Source of the DNA: Cupriavidus sp. IDO
GTDB taxonomy: Bacteria > Pseudomonadota > Gammaproteobacteria > Burkholderiales > Burkholderiaceae
Length of the DNA: 63,257 nt
Direction of reading: 5' to 3'
Assembly: GCF_000812465.1 (NCBI RefSeq)
Contig: NZ_JWMA01000054.1
Span: forward strand, 1 to 63,257
The translations under genes and the position numbers were made by a program. The notes under the pieces were generated by a model that was not told where the DNA came from, ran no database searches, and saw only the letters and a list, made by a program, of their open reading frames with translations. Below, in pieces: positions 27,154 through 35,785 of the stretch; position 1 is the stretch's first letter, and every line of letters starts with the position of its first letter.

Positions 27154-27864
27154 TTACCAGCTCCCGGGCTTGGACGGCTTGGGAGCCGGTTTGACGGCCT
27201 TCGCCGCGGGCGCCGAAGCGGATGCGGGATTGAGCTGCTTGTCGACCTCGGCATCCTTGTTGGCCATCAGCACACGCGCCTGCGGCAGCAGGAGCTCGAT
27301 GGTGCCGGTGGAAGGCTCTTCCGGGATCGCGTAAAGCTCCACCGTCAGCGGCTTCTTCATCCAGCCGGCATGCACCGTCTTGACCGAATTACCGGCCTTG
27401 TCGCGCATATCGGCCTGTTCCTGTCGGAACGGCTTGCCGTAAATAGCGTTCAGGCTGTCGAGCGCCGCTTGCTGCGAATTCGCGCCCGCGGTCGGCACGA
27501 TCAGGCCGACCAGCGCATTGCCGTCGACGAAGGCCACTGCGTGCGGGCCGTCCATGAAGGCCGGCCGCTTGTCGCGCGGCACGCCGACCTGTCGCATCAG
27601 GCCGTCGCCCCGGAGCTCGACGCAGAATGCCGTGACATCGCGGCCGTCTGGCGTGCGCTTGTCGGCACAATCCGGAAGCGCCGGCAGCGGGTTGCCGATT
27701 TCCAGCACATGCAGCATTGGACTCAGCGCGCTGGAAGCGGGGTTGGTGGCAGGGGCCTTTTCGGCAGGCGGGGCTTTGGCGGCCGAAGCAGCCGGCGCCG
27801 CGTGGGCGCCGGTAGCCGCCAGCATCAGGCCGGCGACAGCCAGCCCGGCAACGGGGAATTTCAA
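27154..27864 (-). CDS. Secreted or periplasmic hypothetical protein, TTG start
   Basis: A 236-residue protein that I place at a TTG start (27864) because AGGAGTCTGGA directly precedes it and the frame then reads MKFPVAGLAVAGLMLAATGAHA, a clear signal peptide. Next is an Ala/Pro/Lys linker, then a compact domain with conserved-looking ALPDCADKRTPDGRD, FCVELRGDGLM, VPRDKRPAFMDGPHAVAFVDG and LDSLNAIYGKPF. It ends with a Pro/Ala/Lys tail. No family recognised. It is convergent with the DapB-like gene. Confidence 0.6.
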   Translation of the reverse strand: MKFPVAGLAVAGLMLAATGAHAAPAASAAKAPPAEKAPATNPASSALSPMLHVLEIGNPLPALPDCADKRTPDGRDVTAFCVELRGDGLMRQVGVPRDKRPAFMDGPHAVAFVDGNALVGLIVPTAGANSQQAALDSLNAIYGKPFRQEQADMRDKAGNSVKTVHAGWMKKPLTVELYAIPEEPSTGTIELLLPQARVLMANKDAEVDKQLNPASASAPAAKAVKPAPKPSKPGSW

Positions 27865-27988
27865 ATCCAGACTCCTGAAAAAGGCTCCGGGTTGGAGCCT
27901 GCCCCGCGCCAATCGTTCCGGGGCGTTGCTTGTGGTGCGCGGCACATCACTCCGACCGCCACCTGGCGCCCCGCCGGCCTCACATCCG

Positions 27989-28249
27989 TCAGCGCGGCAT
28001 CATGTGCAGCAGCGCGTTGGCAAACACCGCCAGCATGACCAGCATCAACGCCCAGGCCAGCATGCGCGGCACTTTGCTGGGCGGAAGCTGGCGGCGCGGC
28101 GTGCGCAGCGCGGGCGGCAGCGGCGAACGCAGGCGGGAATGTGCCTGCAGGCCGCGGGTATGCCACACGGTATCGGCCCCGACATCGCGGAGGTAAGTAC
28201 TGTCCTTGCTCGGCGGCCTGGCCTTGTTGGCCGGTCGTTGTGAAGCCAT
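27989..28249 (-). CDS. Small hypothetical protein with C-terminal membrane helix
   Basis: An 86-residue protein with a basic, Pro-rich N-terminal part (SQRPANKARPPSKDSTYLRD). One membrane helix near the C-terminus (MLAWALMLVMLAVFANALL) ends HMMPR. The ATG at 28249 follows GGGGAGCGCAA. It looks like a tail-anchored or single-pass inner-membrane protein. Function unknown. Confidence 0.6.
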   Translation of the reverse strand: MASQRPANKARPPSKDSTYLRDVGADTVWHTRGLQAHSRLRSPLPPALRTPRRQLPPSKVPRMLAWALMLVMLAVFANALLHMMPR

Positions 28250-28393
28250 TTGCGCTCCCCGGAAGACTGCATGCTGCAGGCCAGCGAACTCGGTGTGTCG
28301 CCGGTACACACGCGGCCCGAAGGCGCCGCGCCGCAATCTTAGGGGAAAGCGACCTGCTGCGCCATGGGACAGCGCGGGCATAAAACATGTGTT

Positions 28394-29983
28394 TCAGCTC
28401 GACGCCGGCTTGCGTGCCAGCGTCAGCGCCTCGCGCCGGAAAGCGTGGCCGACATGGTGGTAAAAGGGGTGCGGCGAGAACTGGCGCGAGATGAACGACG
28501 CCAGCAGCGAGGCGGCCAGGAGGAACACGGTCAGGTCCTGCGAGCGCGTCATCTCCATCACGATCACGCTGGCCGTGATGGGCGCCTGCGTGGCCGCCGC
28601 CAGGAAAGCCGCCATCGACACCAGCGCCAGCACGCGCGGCTCGGCCATACCCGTGATGACATGCGCGACGTTCTCGCCAATGCCTGCACCGATGGCCAGC
28701 GACGGCGTGAAAATACCGCCCGGAATGCCGGCGAAGTACGACACCACCGTCGCCACCAGCTTGGCCATGCCGAACCACAAGGTGGTGTGGGATTCGCCGT
28801 TGATCAGGCCGTTGGCCTGCTCGTAGCCGGTGCCGAAGGTCGCACCGCCCGTTGCCCAGCCGATGATCGCCACCACCAGCCCGCAGCAGAACGCCACCCA
28901 CACCGGGTGCTCGCCTGCCCAGACGCGCCAGCGCGCCGGCAGCAGCCCCGGCACGCCACCGATCAGCGCCTTGGCAAACAGGCCGCCGAGCACGCCGTTG
29001 AGCACCGCGCACAGTAGCACCGGCCCCCATGCGTCATGGAGCACCAGCATCGGCACCTTGACCGAGAAATACGGGTTGTTGCCGAGCACCGCCAGCGAGA
29101 GGAAGCCGGCTGTCAGCACGCCGGACAGCACCAGCCGGTCCCAGCGCACGGCGGTGCCGCGCCCCAGTTCCTCGATGGCAAAGACCACGCCGGCCAACGG
29201 CGTGTTGAAGGCGGCCGCCAGCCCGCCCGCGGCACCGGCGGCGATCAGCGCGTTGGGATGGAAGCCGATGCGGAACTGCAGCTTCTCGTGGCACCAGCGC
29301 CCCCAGGCCAGCATGGCCGCGGCGCCCACCTGCACCGACGGACCTTCACGACCGACCGATGCACCTGCCAGCAGTGCGCCGGCGGTCAGCAGGACCTTCC
29401 ACATCGATTGCCTGAACGACACCAGCACCGTCTGCGCCGTGCCAGACGGCGGCAGCGTCACCGCCGCGATCACCTGCGGAATGCCGCTGCCGCGCGCCTG
29501 CGGCGCCAGCCGCAGCGTCAGCCAGCGCAGCGCGGCCAGCCCGAACGGCAGCATCACGAAAGCCAGCCATGGCGTGGCCTGGGTCAGGTGGTGGTTCCAG
29601 CGCAGCGCCAGTTCGGCGATCCAGGCGAAGACGAGCGAGAACAAGGCCACGCAACCGGCCCCGCACATAAAGACGGCATAGCGCAGCGTGGTGCGGGAAA
29701 TGCGCCCCACCTGCCGCGACTTGCGCCAGGCGGCCAGGCGCGCGTGGCGGCCTAGTTTGCGCAGCAGGCGCGGATCGGACTGGGGATCAGTGCCGGAGCT
29801 GGAAGGGGAAGCGTCGCGCGGGGTACGGGGCGAGCCGCCTGCGGGAGCCTCGCCAGTGCTGTCGTCCGAGCCGCTGCCCGGCCCCGATACAGGACGTGAA
29901 GCGCGATGAACGGGATCGGTGGGATCGGTGGGATCGGTGGGATCGGTGGGATCGGTGGGATCGGTGGGGTCTCGATCGGTCAT
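28394..29983 (-). CDS. ClC-family chloride channel/transporter
   Basis: A 529-residue ClC protein. The three selectivity-filter motifs are present: GSGIPQV, GREGPSVQ (with the gating glutamate) and GGIFTP. The paired glutamates of FAIEELGRG correspond to the inner proton glutamate region of exchanger members, so H+/Cl- exchange is possible. About 16 hydrophobic helices start near residue 105. The N-terminal 100 residues are a hydrophilic, Pro/Ser/Asp-rich cytoplasmic extension that begins with repeated Asp-Pro-Thr triplets. These are encoded by a 9-bp tandem repeat whose copy number would change length without shifting frame. No CBS domain follows. Confidence 0.88.
   Translation of the reverse strand: MTDRDPTDPTDPTDPTDPTDPTDPVHRASRPVSGPGSGSDDSTGEAPAGGSPRTPRDASPSSSGTDPQSDPRLLRKLGRHARLAAWRKSRQVGRISRTTLRYAVFMCGAGCVALFSLVFAWIAELALRWNHHLTQATPWLAFVMLPFGLAALRWLTLRLAPQARGSGIPQVIAAVTLPPSGTAQTVLVSFRQSMWKVLLTAGALLAGASVGREGPSVQVGAAAMLAWGRWCHEKLQFRIGFHPNALIAAGAAGGLAAAFNTPLAGVVFAIEELGRGTAVRWDRLVLSGVLTAGFLSLAVLGNNPYFSVKVPMLVLHDAWGPVLLCAVLNGVLGGLFAKALIGGVPGLLPARWRVWAGEHPVWVAFCCGLVVAIIGWATGGATFGTGYEQANGLINGESHTTLWFGMAKLVATVVSYFAGIPGGIFTPSLAIGAGIGENVAHVITGMAEPRVLALVSMAAFLAAATQAPITASVIVMEMTRSQDLTVFLLAASLLASFISRQFSPHPFYHHVGHAFRREALTLARKPASS
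29912..29965. repeat. Tandem 9-bp repeat, six copies
   Basis: The unit GGGATCGGT occurs six times head to tail within the 5' end of the ClC gene, encoding Asp-Pro-Thr repeats on the minus strand. The unit is a multiple of three, so copy-number change keeps the frame. Confidence 0.95.
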
Positions 29984-30162
29984 GGCAAGGCGGGGGGCGT
30001 TACGGAGGCATCCGGCGTGGCGTGCTGAACTGCCTGGCCGGCATGACACCGAACTATACGCCCATCACTCCAGCGCCGGCCCGTTGCGCGGTTACCGGCG
30101 CTATCGCGCGCGGTCATTGTGGCGTGCCGCCGGGCGTACCACTACCCCGGCTTGGGGTGCAC

Positions 30163-31161
30163 TCAGTCCAGCGTAATGTTGTTGGCCCGGATCACCTTGC
30201 CCCAGGTCTCGCGGTCCGCCGCGACATAGCGATCGATCTCGGCCTGCGTGCGTGGCTGCTGCACCACCAGCCCGAGCCCGCTGAAGGTGGCGCGGAACTT
30301 CGGGTCCTTCAGCACATGGTCTGCTGCTGCCTGCAGCCTGGCGACCGCGTCCGGCGGGGTCTGGGCCGGCACCGCCAGGCCAAACCAGGTGGCGGCCTGG
30401 AAGTTCGGGTAGCCGCTCTCGGCCACGGTCGGCACGTTGGGCAGCACTTCCAGCCGGCTGCGGCCGGTGACCGCCAGCGCCTTCAGCTTGCCGGCCTTGA
30501 TATGGGGCAGCGAGGTGCTGACCACGTCAACCATCAGCTGCACGTCATTGGCCAGCAGCGCCGACAGCGCCGGCGCGCTGCCGTTATAGGGCACGTGCGT
30601 GACGCTGATGCCGAGCTCGCTCTTGAGCATCTCGGTCGCCAGCTGCAGCGCATTGCCCAGGCCCACCGAGGCGTAGTTCAGCTTGCCGCCGGCGGCCTTG
30701 GCGTACGCCGCGAACTCGCGGATATTGCTGGCGGGCACCTGCGTATTGGTCACCACCACCAGCGGCACCTCTGCGCCGATGCTGAAGATCCTGAAGTCCC
30801 TGGGCGGATCGTAGGTGATCTTCTTGTACAGCTGCGGGTTGAGCACCATGCTGCCGTTGGTGGCCAGCACCATGGTGTAGCCGTCTGCCGGCGCGCGCGC
30901 CACGCTGTTGGTGCCGATCATGGTGGCCGCTCCCGGGCGGTTTTCCACCACCACGGTCTGGCCGAGCTGGCGCGACATGCCATCGGCCAGCGCGCGGCCG
31001 AACTGGTCCGTCGAGCCGCCCGGCGTGTATGGCACCACCAGCTTGATGGGCCGGTCGGGAAAAGCTGCCAGCGCGGGCTGCATGCCGCTTGCGAGCGCGC
31101 AGGCCACGCCAGCCGCCAGCGCGGCGAGCCACGTGCGCCGTCCGAGTTTGCTGCGTTGCAT
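30163..31161 (-). CDS. Bug-family tripartite tricarboxylate receptor protein
   Basis: A 332-residue periplasmic solute-binding protein with a signal peptide (WLAALAAGVACALASGMQPALA, cleaved near residue 33). The mature start FPDRPIKLVVPYTPGGSTDQFGR is the Bug/TctC signature. VVVENRPGAATMIGTNSVA and VPTVAESGYPNF are also typical. Bug proteins bind carboxylates or similar small anions. No TctA/TctB membrane genes lie nearby, so it is an orphan receptor, as is common in Burkholderiales. It is 74 bases downstream of an acyl-CoA ligase and probably in its operon, so an aromatic or fatty carboxylate is the likely ligand. Confidence 0.9.
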   Translation of the reverse strand: MQRSKLGRRTWLAALAAGVACALASGMQPALAAFPDRPIKLVVPYTPGGSTDQFGRALADGMSRQLGQTVVVENRPGAATMIGTNSVARAPADGYTMVLATNGSMVLNPQLYKKITYDPPRDFRIFSIGAEVPLVVVTNTQVPASNIREFAAYAKAAGGKLNYASVGLGNALQLATEMLKSELGISVTHVPYNGSAPALSALLANDVQLMVDVVSTSLPHIKAGKLKALAVTGRSRLEVLPNVPTVAESGYPNFQAATWFGLAVPAQTPPDAVARLQAAADHVLKDPKFRATFSGLGLVVQQPRTQAEIDRYVAADRETWGKVIRANNITLD

Positions 31162-31235
31162 AGAGTCTCCTGGTCTGGTGCAATGTCTGATCGCTTGTTT
31201 TTGTTGTGCCGGATGGGATAGCCGCAGGGCGCCTC

Positions 31236-32729
31236 TCACACGCGCCGCTGGCGGCCTTCCCAGTATTTGTCGCGTAGCCGGCGCTTGGCCAGCTTGCCGG
31301 TTTCATCGCGCGGCAGGTTGGGCTCGATCGCGATGCTGCGCGGCACCTTGAAGCCCGACAGGCGCTGGCGCAACCAGTCGATGACTTCATCCTCGCGGAT
31401 CGTGACGCCGGGCATCGGTTGCACCATCGCCATCAGCCGCTCGCCGTATTCGTCGTCGGGGATGCCGAACACCACGCAGTCCGCAACGCCCGGGTAGCGC
31501 ACCAGTTCGTGCTCGATCTCTGCCGGGTAGATGTTCACGCCGCCGGAGATCACCATGTCCGAGGCGCGGTCGCAGATAAACAGGTAGCCGTCGCTGTCGA
31601 CGTAACCCATGTCGCCCAGCGTCACGAGGCCGTCGCGGTCGATGGCGGCGCGGGCGGCATCGTTGTTGCGATAGCTGAAGTCCGGATAGGCAGGCTGGCG
31701 CACGTAGACCAGGCCGACTTCACCGGGCGCGCACGGCTTGCCGGCTTCGTCCAGGATGCGCAGCTGCGCGGCATCGACCGGCTTTCCCGCAGTGCCCGGG
31801 CGGGCCACGGCATCGGCCGGCGTGGCCACCGTGATCATGCCGGCTTCGCTCGAGGCGTAGGTTTCATGGATGACCGGCCCCAGCCATTCCAGCATGGCCC
31901 GCTTGACCTCCGGCGAGCACGGCGAGCCGGTGGAAGCGACGAAGCGGATCGACGACAAGTCGTACTTCGCGCGGACCTCGGGCGACAGCTTGAGCAGGCG
32001 CACGTACATGATCGGCACCAGGTAGAGCACGTCGATGCGATGCTTTTCCACCAGCGCCAGCACCTGCTCGGCATCGAAGCGCGGCGTGATCACCAGCCGC
32101 TCGGCCAACTGCAGCGCGTTCTGGATAAACGACCCCGGCGCGCTGTGGTACAGCGGCGCCGACATCAGCGCGCGGCAGCCCGGCTCGAGGCCGTAGGTCT
32201 GCCGCACCACCGAGCGCATGCGCACAAGCTGGTCTTCCAGCTGGTCCAGCGGGATCGGCTCGCGCACCACGCCCTTGGGCCGGCCGGTGGTTCCGGACGT
32301 ATAGGCCATATGGCCGCGCGGCGCCACGCGCGGGCCGTCGTACGGCGCCTGTTGCGCGAGCCAGCCTTCGTATTCGAGCGCGCCCTCGGCCTTGCCGCCG
32401 ACGGACAGCACCGTCATGCCGGCCGGCACCGCCTCGCGCACGGCGGGCAGCAGGTCCGCCTGGACGATCAGCGCCCTGGCGCCACTGTCGGTCAGCAGGA
32501 AACGGACTTCCTCGGCGGTGAAGTGCCAGTTGATCGGGCAGTAGTAGCAGCCGGCCGTGCGGCAGGCGTGCACCACGTCGGCATAGGCCGGGTCATTGCG
32601 CAGCAGCACCGCGACCACGTCGCCCTCCTGCACACCCAGTGCGCGCAGGCCGCCGGCCAGTTTCGTCCCCCGTGCCACCTGCTCGTCGCCGGTGCGGTGC
32701 ATGTGTTCAAACCAGAGATCCGTGGCCAT
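31236..32729 (-). CDS. AMP-dependent acyl-CoA synthetase
   Basis: A 497-residue ANL-superfamily adenylating enzyme that activates a carboxylic acid with ATP and CoA. The AMP-binding loop is MAYTSGTTGRPKGVV near residue 155. HETYASSEAGM is motif A5 and LVTLGDMGYVDSDGYLFICDRASDMVISGG includes A7/A8. The catalytic lysine is near the end in PRDETGKLAKRRL. The ATG at 32729 is supported by AGGAGA ten bases upstream. The acid substrate is not determined. It heads an operon with a Bug receptor and is divergent from a LysR regulator. Confidence 0.9.
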   Translation of the reverse strand: MATDLWFEHMHRTGDEQVARGTKLAGGLRALGVQEGDVVAVLLRNDPAYADVVHACRTAGCYYCPINWHFTAEEVRFLLTDSGARALIVQADLLPAVREAVPAGMTVLSVGGKAEGALEYEGWLAQQAPYDGPRVAPRGHMAYTSGTTGRPKGVVREPIPLDQLEDQLVRMRSVVRQTYGLEPGCRALMSAPLYHSAPGSFIQNALQLAERLVITPRFDAEQVLALVEKHRIDVLYLVPIMYVRLLKLSPEVRAKYDLSSIRFVASTGSPCSPEVKRAMLEWLGPVIHETYASSEAGMITVATPADAVARPGTAGKPVDAAQLRILDEAGKPCAPGEVGLVYVRQPAYPDFSYRNNDAARAAIDRDGLVTLGDMGYVDSDGYLFICDRASDMVISGGVNIYPAEIEHELVRYPGVADCVVFGIPDDEYGERLMAMVQPMPGVTIREDEVIDWLRQRLSGFKVPRSIAIEPNLPRDETGKLAKRRLRDKYWEGRQRRV

Positions 32730-32889
32730 CCGTCGTTGTCTCCTGTGGGGCTGTGCTTCTGATTGGCTTGGCAGCCGACCGCGCGCGGCCGGCAACATGT
32801 CAATGTAACGGCGGCACAGTGAATCGACAATTACGACGGGTGGAATCACAATGTTGCGTCATACGCGACAATGATTCAGGCAACCCCGT

Positions 32890-33804
32890 ATGGACCTCAA
32901 CCTGATCCAGGCTTTCGTCGACATCGTCGATGCCGGCAACCTGGCCGAAGCCGGCCGGCGGCGCGGCGTGACGCGCTCGCAGATCAGCCGCCAACTGCGG
33001 CAGCTCGAGCACCAGGCCGGCGCCCAGCTGCTGCGCCGGACCACGCGTCGCCTGGAGCTGACCCAGCCTGGCCACGCGCTCTATCAGCACGGGCTGCGCA
33101 TCCTGCGGGAAGTGACGTCGGCGCAGGCGGAAATCGACAGCCTTGGCAAGACCCTGCGCGGCCACGTGCGCGTGAGCGTGCCGACCGGCCTGGGCGATGC
33201 CATCATCGCGCCGCTGCTGCTGCAGTTTGCAAAACAGCATCCTGGCATCACGCTGCGGGTCTTCTTTGCCAATCGCGTGACCGACCTGATCGCCGCCGAA
33301 ATCGATATCGCGCTGAAGGTGACCTCGGCGCCGCCGCTGGACCATGTGGCGCGGGAAATCTGCGCCATCGACTGGCAATTGTGCGCATCGCCCGAATATC
33401 TCGCGCGTATCCCGGCGGTGCTGGTGCCCGCCGACCTCGCCGGCTGCCAGTTCCTCTGCCCGCCCTATACGTCGCGGCATTTCCTGCTATCGCTCCAGCG
33501 CGAGGGCCGGCGCGAGGAGGTGGAACTGACGCCAGCGCTGCAATCCGAGCACTTCCAGTTCCTGATGCGCGCCGTGCGCGAGGGCCATGGCATCGGACTG
33601 GTGCCGGTGTATATCGGCTGGGACGAGGTCCGGGCAGGCCGGATGGTGCCCGTGCTGCCGGAATGGAAACCCGAAGGCCTAGGCAACCGGCTGTTCATCA
33701 TCACCACGCCCAATATCCATCCGTCGATGGCAACACGTGCGCTGATCGAGTTCCTCCGTGACGGACTCGGCAAGCTCGAGGTCTTCAAGGGCGCGGCGGC
33801 ATAA
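32890..33804 (+). CDS. LysR-family transcriptional regulator
   Basis: A 304-residue LysR regulator with an N-terminal winged helix-turn-helix (LNLIQAFVDIVDAGNLAEAG, then GVTRSQISRQLRQLEHQAGAQLLRRTTRRLELT) and a C-terminal two-lobed ligand domain starting near residue 90. It is divergently transcribed from the acyl-CoA ligase/Bug operon with a 160-base gap. It therefore most likely controls that operon in response to the activated acid; this is the usual LysR arrangement, not proven here. Confidence 0.9.
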   Translation: MDLNLIQAFVDIVDAGNLAEAGRRRGVTRSQISRQLRQLEHQAGAQLLRRTTRRLELTQPGHALYQHGLRILREVTSAQAEIDSLGKTLRGHVRVSVPTGLGDAIIAPLLLQFAKQHPGITLRVFFANRVTDLIAAEIDIALKVTSAPPLDHVAREICAIDWQLCASPEYLARIPAVLVPADLAGCQFLCPPYTSRHFLLSLQREGRREEVELTPALQSEHFQFLMRAVREGHGIGLVPVYIGWDEVRAGRMVPVLPEWKPEGLGNRLFIITTPNIHPSMATRALIEFLRDGLGKLEVFKGAAA

Positions 33805-33824
33805 CCTCATCTCCGTCGTGCAAA

Positions 33825-33839
33825 CTTTCAAATTGCAAG
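33825..33839. promoter_or_regulatory. Possible HxlR operator, imperfect
   Basis: CTTTCAA-A-TTGCAAG is an imperfect copy of the perfect palindrome 15 bases downstream. It sits upstream of the hxlR-like gene and just after the lysR stop. Confidence 0.35.
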
Positions 33840-33853
33840 CTATTATCCAGACA

Positions 33854-33870
33854 ACTTGCAATTTGCAAGT
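33854..33870. promoter_or_regulatory. Perfect palindrome before the HxlR gene, likely operator
   Basis: ACTTGCAATTTGCAAGT is a perfect 8+1+8 palindrome centred about 33 bases before the start codon. With the imperfect upstream copy it gives two sites spaced about three helical turns apart, as expected for an autoregulated dimeric HxlR/winged-helix repressor. Confidence 0.6.
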
Positions 33871-33894
33871 AAACGAAAAAGAGACGCGGAGACC

Positions 33895-34410
33895 ATGTCA
33901 CCTACCGATTTCACCTCCATGGCCTGTCCGGTCGCCCGCTCGATGGCGGTTCTGGGGGAACGCTGGGCCATCCTCGTCCTGCGCGAAGCGTTCTACGGCT
34001 GCACGCGCTTCGACGAATTCGAACGGCACCTGGGCATCGCCCCGAACATCCTCAGCGCCCGGCTGAAGACGCTGGTGGCGCACGGCCTGCTGGAGCGCGT
34101 GACGCCCGGACAAGGCGGCCGGCACGTCTACCACCTGACCGGGAAAGGCCGCGACTTCTTCCCGGCCTATGTCGCGCTCAAGGCGTGGGCGGACCGCTGG
34201 ATGACCGATGAAAAGGGTCCGCTGACGATCCTCCAGGATCGACGCAGCGGCGAGGAAATCGCGAACCCGGCGCTGTGCCGCGCGGATGGCAGTGCGATCA
34301 CGCTGGATGACCTGCGCGTGCTGCCCGGCCCCGGTGCCGGGAACTCCCTGAAGCGGCGCTTCGGGCAGGCTGAGGCGGAGACGGCGGGCAAGGAGGACGA
34401 ACATGTCTGA
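33895..34410 (+). CDS. HxlR-family transcriptional regulator
   Basis: A 171-residue winged-helix regulator. The HxlR core is CPVARSMAVLGERWAILVLREAFYGCTRFDEFE, with a conserved Cys near residue 9, then LGIAPNILSARLKTLVAHGLLER and YHLTGKGRDFFP. HxlR proteins often sense thiol-reactive stress through such a cysteine. The ATG at 33895 follows CGGAGACC. It overlaps the downstream MATE gene by eight bases, so it most likely regulates that exporter and itself through the palindromes in front. Confidence 0.9.
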   Translation: MSPTDFTSMACPVARSMAVLGERWAILVLREAFYGCTRFDEFERHLGIAPNILSARLKTLVAHGLLERVTPGQGGRHVYHLTGKGRDFFPAYVALKAWADRWMTDEKGPLTILQDRRSGEEIANPALCRADGSAITLDDLRVLPGPGAGNSLKRRFGQAEAETAGKEDEHV

Positions 34411-35785
34411 GCCCGGCACCATGACTGCCGTCGGCAATGGCGCCGCCGTGTCTTCTGCAGGCCTGCCCGCCCCCATTCCCGCGATGGAACTGGTCCGCCG
34501 CATCGGCCGGCTTGCCGGGCCCACCGGTCTGATCGCCGTGCTCCAGACCGGCGCCCAATTGGTCGAAACCTGGCTGGCAGCGCGCCAGGGCACCGCCGCG
34601 CTGGCGGGCTGGGCCGTGGTGCTGCCCTTCGCGTTGTTGCTGCAGCAGATGTCGACCGGCGCCATGGGCGGCGGCGTGGTGGCCGCCATCGCGCGGGCGC
34701 TGGGTGCCGACAAGCGGGAAGAGGCGTCGTCGCTGGTCCTGCATGCCGTCATCATTGCCGTCACTGCCGGGCTGGCCTTTGCCGTGGCGCTGGCCGGGTT
34801 CCCGCGCGGTGTGCTGGGTGCGGTTGGCGGCGTCACCGCCGCCGAAGCCGCCGCCACCTACGCCGTCTGGCTGTTCGGCGCAGGGGCCGTACCGGCCTGG
34901 CTGGCCAACACGCTGGCATCGGTGCTGCGCGGTGGTGGCCGGCATGCGTTGGCGGCGCGCGTGCTGGCGCTGATGTGGCTCGCCTTCCCGCTGCTGGCCT
35001 GGCTGCTGGCCGAACCTGCCGGCATGGGCCTGGCCGGGATCGGCGCATCGCTGGCGGCCGTGTCGTGGGCGGCTGCCCTCGCGATGGCCGTAGTGGTAGC
35101 ACGCGGCGGTGCTGGCTTCGTGCCGGTGCTGCGGGTGCGGCCGTCGGGGGCGCTGTTCGCCCGCATCCTGTCGGTCGGGCTGGTGGCGTGTGCACTCGCG
35201 TCGGTGGCCAACCTGACCACCATCCTCGTCACCGCCCAGTTGCGCCACCACGGCACGGCGGCCGTGGCAGCCTACGGCATTTCGGCGCGGCTGGAGTTCC
35301 TGATGATTCCGCTCGCGTTCGGCGTGGGCTCGGCACTCACGGCACTGGTCGGGCGCGCGGTGGGTGCCGGTGACTGGCATACCGCGCGCCGCACCGCGTG
35401 GGTCGGCGCACTGCTGGCGCTGGCGATTGCGGGCACGGCAGGCGCGGCGGTCGGCCTGGTGCCGGAACGGTTCGCCGGCCTGTTCACGAAGGACGCGGAA
35501 GTCGCCGCGATTGCCGCCCGCGCGCTGTCATGGGTCGGCCCGGCGTTTGGCGGCTTCGGGCTCGGTATGGCGCTGTACTTCGCCTCGATGGGCGCGGGCC
35601 GGATGCGCTGGCCGATCGCCGCCGGGCTGTGCCGCATCGGCCTGGCAGCCGGCGGCGGCTGGCTGCTGGCCAACGTCGCCGGCATGGGGCTGGACGGGCA
35701 TTTCCTCGGCGTGGCGCTGGGGATCTCGGCCTACGGGCTGGTCACTGCGCTGGGCGTGCGTCAGGCGGAGTGGTCGGCTCGGTAG
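34403..35785 (+). CDS. MATE-family efflux transporter
   Basis: A 460-residue membrane protein with about 12 hydrophobic helices arranged as two six-helix halves (for example LVETWLAARQGTAALAGWAVVLP in the first and TILVTAQLRHHGTAAVAAYGISARLEFLMIPLAFGVGSAL in the second), as in MATE exporters of drugs or cationic compounds. The start has a strong AAGGAGGACGAAC site and lies inside the end of the HxlR gene. Its 3' end overlaps the convergent outer-membrane efflux gene by 44 bases. Confidence 0.87.
   Translation: MSEPGTMTAVGNGAAVSSAGLPAPIPAMELVRRIGRLAGPTGLIAVLQTGAQLVETWLAARQGTAALAGWAVVLPFALLLQQMSTGAMGGGVVAAIARALGADKREEASSLVLHAVIIAVTAGLAFAVALAGFPRGVLGAVGGVTAAEAAATYAVWLFGAGAVPAWLANTLASVLRGGGRHALAARVLALMWLAFPLLAWLLAEPAGMGLAGIGASLAAVSWAAALAMAVVVARGGAGFVPVLRVRPSGALFARILSVGLVACALASVANLTTILVTAQLRHHGTAAVAAYGISARLEFLMIPLAFGVGSALTALVGRAVGAGDWHTARRTAWVGALLALAIAGTAGAAVGLVPERFAGLFTKDAEVAAIAARALSWVGPAFGGFGLGMALYFASMGAGRMRWPIAAGLCRIGLAAGGGWLLANVAGMGLDGHFLGVALGISAYGLVTALGVRQAEWSAR

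Noticed and set aside
29912..29965. Regular repeats considered as a CRISPR array
   Set aside because: The units are only 9 bp, directly adjacent without spacers, and lie inside a coding region.
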